In this document: positions 6,285-9,031 of the stretch, piece after piece
How the letters are laid out: the number at the start of each line of letters is the position of its first letter
Position numbering within the stretch: the stretch's first letter is position 1
NCBI GenBank assembly: GCA_964540005.1
Contig: CAZILN010000355.1
Span: 1 to 9,031 of the forward strand
Length of the DNA: 9,031 nt
Direction of reading: 5' to 3'
DNA from: CAZILN01 sp964540005
GTDB taxonomy: Bacteria > Bacteroidota > Bacteroidia > Bacteroidales > SM23-62
The notes under the pieces: model-generated
Told to the model about the DNA's origin: nothing
What the model saw: only the letters and a program-made list of their open reading frames with translations
Database searches by the model: none
Program-made: the position numbers and the translations under genes

Positions 6285-8250
6285 ATGAAGAACAATTCTT
6301 ACAAGCAAGTAATAATGATGTTTCGGCTGGCCGGCAGATATCACGGCGCGCCTTCCTGAAGATTTCAGGCAGTGGCATTTTTATTTTCTTTACAACAGGA
6401 ACTGACTGTGCGATTGCTCTGCAGCCACGCAGTAGCGGTTATCCCACAGACTTCAATGCATATCTGAAAATTGGCGATGATGGCCGGGTGTCTCTGTTTT
6501 GCAGTAAAATTGAAATGGGGCAGGGGATCATTACATCAATGGCACAGATGCTGGCAGAAGAGCTTGATGTGACGCTTGATTCGATAGACATGGTGATGGG
6601 AGATACCATGCTGTGCCCATGGGATAGTGGCACAACGGGTTCACGCAGCACGAAATATTATGGGCCGCCACTTCGAAGGGCAGGAGCCGAAGCGAGGGCA
6701 ATATTGCTGCAAATGGCATCAGAACAACTGAATATAACACCTGAGCGCCTGGTTGTTAAAAATGGCGTGGTTTGCGATAAAATGAATGCAGCAAGTAAAG
6801 TGACATACGCGGAGCTGGTAAAAGGTAAGCAAATCGACCACCATCCCATGATGCCACATTAGCAACTGTCGATGTCTCAAAAGCTGAGAACATTGCCGGT
6901 GCGATTGTGATTCAGGAAGATGGCCTGATTGCTGTGTTGCATGAAAAGCCGTGGCTGGCAGAAAATGCGCTTGCATTAGTTTCTGCGAAATGGGATGTAC
7001 CTGAGCCTAATGTGGATAATCAGTCCATTTTCGATTATCTTAAAAAAGCTGCACCCGATGGCCGCGTTTATGTTGAAAAAGGGAGCCTCCCTGATGGGCA
7101 TGCTGCTGCGAAACAAAGAGTTAAATCGGAATTTTATAATCACTATGTTGCCCATGCACCAATAGAACCATATGCGGTATTAGCACATGTAGAGGATGAA
7201 CAAGTAACTGTTTGGGCTTCGACACAGGCTCCTTTTCGCGTACGAGGTACGGTAGCAGAAACTTTGGAGATACCGGAAGAGAACGTTCATGTAATTACAC
7301 CTTTTGTAGGTGGTGGGTTTGGAGGAAAAAAATCAGGCCAACAAATCAGTGAGGCTGTAAGATTATCGAAAATTACAGGGCATCCTGTACAACTTGGATG
7401 GACCAGGAGAGAAGAGTTTTTTTATGATGCGTTTCGTCCGGCGGCTATTGTTCAACTGGAATCTGGCTTAAATGCGGAAGGCCATATTATGTTCTGGGAG
7501 TGTGATATCCTATTCACCGGTTCGCGAAGTTCGGAACCGATTTATAACGTCCCGCATTTTTGTGTAAAAACTCGAAGTGCGGGCAATGTGCATCCATTTG
7601 GAACGGGTGCCTGGCGAGGACCTGGAAGCAATACAAACGTTTTTGCAATGGAATCGCATACCGATATTCTTGCGCAGGCAGCAGGAATGGATCCTCTGTT
7701 ATTTCGCATGTATAACTTAACAGACGAACGCATGATTCGTGTGCTCAATACTGCTGCGGATAAATTTGGACATAATTTTAATAAAAGTCCCAGCGGCATG
7801 GGATACGGTATCTCGTGTACGAATTATTTGAATACCTACGTGGCAACAATTGCACACGTATCTGTGAATAAAACCACCGGAAAGGTGAAAGTAGAACGCG
7901 TTGTGTGTGCCCATGACATGGGTGAGATTATTAACCCACAAGGCGCGAAATTACAGATTGAAGGTGGTATTACTATGGGGCTTAGCGCTGCGCTGTCCGA
8001 AGAAATTGAATTCAGTGGCGGAAAAATACGGACGAGAAACTTTGATTCTTACCGGATTACTCGATTTTCCGATGCACCCCCGATTGATATTGTGCTGGTC
8101 GATAATCCGGATGTACCGCCCCAGGGGTGTGGAGAGCCTGCGATCACAACAGTAGGTGCAGCGCTTGCCAATGCAATTTTCGATGCTGTTGGAGCCCGGG
8201 TGTATACATTGCCTATGACACCGGAACGGATATTGGCAGCGATGGAATAA
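6281..8250 (+). pseudogene. Tat-exported molybdopterin-binding dehydrogenase, xanthine dehydrogenase family (isoquinoline 1-oxidoreductase beta-like), frameshifted by an internal deletion
   Basis: Large subunit of a periplasmic molybdenum hydroxylase that would work with a [2Fe-2S] subunit; none is visible nearby. The first frame (6281 to about 6835) carries a Tat signal, SRRAFLK at residues 21-27 followed by a hydrophobic stretch, then FNAYLKIGDDGRVSLF, KIEMGQGIITSMAQMLAEEL and MVMGDTMLCPWDSGTTGSR. It ends at a frameshift after KGKQI and stops at TAG 6860. The second frame picks up RPPSHDATL at 6835 and continues to TAA 8250. It includes HAPIEPYAVLA, GGGFGGK (7309-7329), FGTGAWRGPGSN and QGCGEPAI, whose Glu (8134-8136) is the expected catalytic base. 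About 60 residues normally between KGKQI and the LRPP segment are missing. The 657 codons left compare with about 720 in relatives I recall. A GTG at 6907 opens the second frame, but that product would lack the N-terminal domain and Tat signal. Confidence 0.87.
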
Positions 8251-8430
8251 TGAGTTATAAACCTAATTTATGTTTGGATATGGAACATGTGATTGCGGGC
8301 TCCTGAACCTGGAAATGTAATTGTATCTCCCCCAGCTCACTGTAATCCCAAGATCCCAAAAAAACATAGGTATCAAAATTTCCCACCTTTAAAGCCCTGA
8401 AAGCAATATCCCAAAGAACCTGACATAAGT

Positions 8431-8444
8431 GTCCAAACTTGGAC
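8431..8444. repeat. Palindrome GTCCAA-AC-TTGGAC
   Basis: A perfect 6-bp inverted repeat with a 2-base spacer lies in the noncoding stretch, about 180 bp past the dehydrogenase stop. It could be a protein-binding site or part of a decayed mobile-element end. No second copy or partner was seen in the window. Confidence 0.3.
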
Positions 8445-8823
8445 CATATACTTTTCTAAATTTACTAAAAAATAGGAGATAAATCCAGTTGCAGGCTACC
8501 TAACCCTCGTCCCAGCAGACCATGGGAGTCCTACAGCTAGAAGGAGTCGGACCTGATTATACAATGGCCTTGATATCAGACGATAATGCCCTCAAAAGTA
8601 TTTGCAATCTCTGAATAAGCCACCTTATTTTTTCTAATTTCAAGTCTAATGCAATTCAATTTTCCACAAAAGCTAGCCTGCCCTTGTTGTACTTATCAGG
8701 GCTTCCCCGAAAACCCTTATTCTGAGGATTTGAGATATTGTTAACATCCTGAAAATTTTCATCAAAATTCTTAGGAGATTACACATTGTTATCAAAATAC
8801 AAATTAACTTAGAGATATAGGAT

Positions 8824-8866
8824 CAAGTTGTCTTATCGTGAGACTACTTGTTCTATTTTTATTTTA
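8824..8866 (+). terminator. Hairpin followed by a T-rich tract
   Basis: CAAGT-T-GTCT pairs with AGAC-T-ACTTG around a 7-base loop (8824-8850), giving nine pairs with one T-T mismatch. The run TTCTATTTTTATTTTA follows at once on the plus strand, the layout of an intrinsic terminator. It lies about 55-95 bases before the zinc-ribbon start, so it may end upstream transcription. If the promoter lies farther upstream, it could instead be a leader attenuator. The stem is AT-rich and only moderately stable. Confidence 0.45.
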
Positions 8867-8891
8867 CAGAAACAAAGTTACGTAGCGTTAC

Positions 8892-8911
8892 CTTTTATAT
8901 CCTTATAAAAG
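8892..8911 (+). promoter_or_regulatory. 8-bp perfect inverted repeat just before the zinc-ribbon gene
   Basis: CTTTTATA-TCCT-TATAAAAG is a perfect stem with a 4-base loop and ends 8 bases before the ATG at 8920. As DNA it fits an autoregulatory operator over a promoter. As RNA it would fold over the ribosome-binding region. No Shine-Dalgarno sequence is visible between it and the start. Confidence 0.35.
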
Positions 8912-8919
8912 TTGCTTAT

Positions 8920-9031
8920 ATGACTAAAAAAAAATCAATATTAGAAACACATCCAAAGATTGCTGCACAATGGCATCAATCAAAAAATAAAAGAGATATT
9001 CGAACTGTTACGCATGGAACACATTATAATG
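8920..9031 (+). CDS. Zinc-ribbon domain protein (DUF4379-like), 5' end only
   Basis: The first 37 codons from ATG 8920 run off the right edge, starting MTKKKSILETHPKIAAQWHQ. The pattern of a short basic start, SIL-x-THP-x-IAAQWH, a Lys/Asn-rich turn and V-THGTHYN matches what I recall of the DUF4379 treble-clef zinc ribbon: SLLxxxPxLAxEWHPxxNxxLxPxxVxxGSxxxVWW. The WW and the zinc-binding cysteines would lie just beyond the window. These domains usually occur as tandem repeats, often before a nuclease-like domain in accessory proteins thought to act on nucleic acid. Two hairpins precede the gene. The base composition is much more AT-rich than in the helicase region, consistent with an accessory gene. 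Catalytic domain and role cannot be judged from this piece. Confidence 0.6.
   Translation, partial: MTKKKSILETHPKIAAQWHQSKNKRDIRTVTHGTHYN

Larger units (their letters stand above)
8251..8919. other. Long region without a supportable gene; contains small gene-like remnants
   Basis: No frame has start, length and recognisable family together. Two minus-strand stretches are open without an ATG: 8255-8455 (66 codons, containing FRALKVGNFDTYVFLGSW and ending KHKLGL) and 8656-8778 (40 codons, ending SPDKYNKGRLAFVEN). I recognise neither, and each is short enough to arise by chance or be the tail of a decayed gene. No tRNA, rRNA or insertion-sequence end was recognised. The region follows two broken genes and precedes the zinc-ribbon gene, so degraded former coding sequence is the likeliest reading. 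Confidence 0.5.

Noticed and set aside
6907..8250. The second dehydrogenase frame as an independent gene from GTG 6907
   Set aside because: Homology extends upstream of that GTG to 6835 in the same frame, no ribosome-binding site precedes it, and the product would lack the N-terminal domain and export signal.
8500..8580. Possible transposase fragment in the noncoding region
   Set aside because: A few residues (EGVGPDYTMAL) loosely recall transposase text, but stops interrupt every frame and no terminal repeats or target duplications are visible.

Overview
The gene families and the weak ribosome-binding sites on most genes suggest an environmental member of the Bacteroidota with moderate GC content. 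This is an inference, because the window has no rRNA or tRNA to confirm it. Five genes lie on the minus strand (1-5898), and a plus-strand block follows (6096-9031).

Left region (1-3495, minus). A large SWIM-zinc-finger/SNF2 DNA translocase is open from its start at 2196 to the left edge and is truncated only by the window. Upstream of it is an intact class II Fic protein (AMP-transferase fold) with its own inhibitory motif and a C-terminal winged helix. Nothing links the two functionally. The 171-bp gap between them holds small repeats.

Middle region (3627-5898, minus). An exported right-handed parallel beta-helix protein is followed 35 bp later by a GntP-family gluconate/sugar-acid symporter. 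The pair looks like a small carbohydrate-use operon, with an exported polysaccharide-active or binding protein and an acid-sugar importer. The transporter is now a pseudogene. It has an internal deletion of roughly 50 codons that shifts the frame, and farther on a one-base insertion.

Right region (6096-8250, plus). A roughly 55-residue N-terminal stub of an AAA_14/DUF4143-type ATPase with a ruined Walker A motif overlaps, by ATGA, the start of a Tat-exported molybdopterin-binding dehydrogenase (xanthine dehydrogenase superfamily, isoquinoline 1-oxidoreductase beta-like). That gene is also broken by an internal frame-shifting deletion of roughly 60 codons. Three of the four genes between 3.6 and 8.25 kb are therefore decayed, and two carry the same kind of lesion: a short internal deletion with possible microhomology at the join.

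Right end (8251-9031). About 670 bp without a supportable gene holds small gene-like remnants, a palindrome and two hairpins. It leads into the first 37 codons of a zinc-ribbon (DUF4379-type) protein that leaves the window. I found no CRISPR array, RNA gene, complete mobile element or demonstrable new system. The strongest story here is localised gene decay, with the zinc-ribbon gene beyond the right edge as the best lead.
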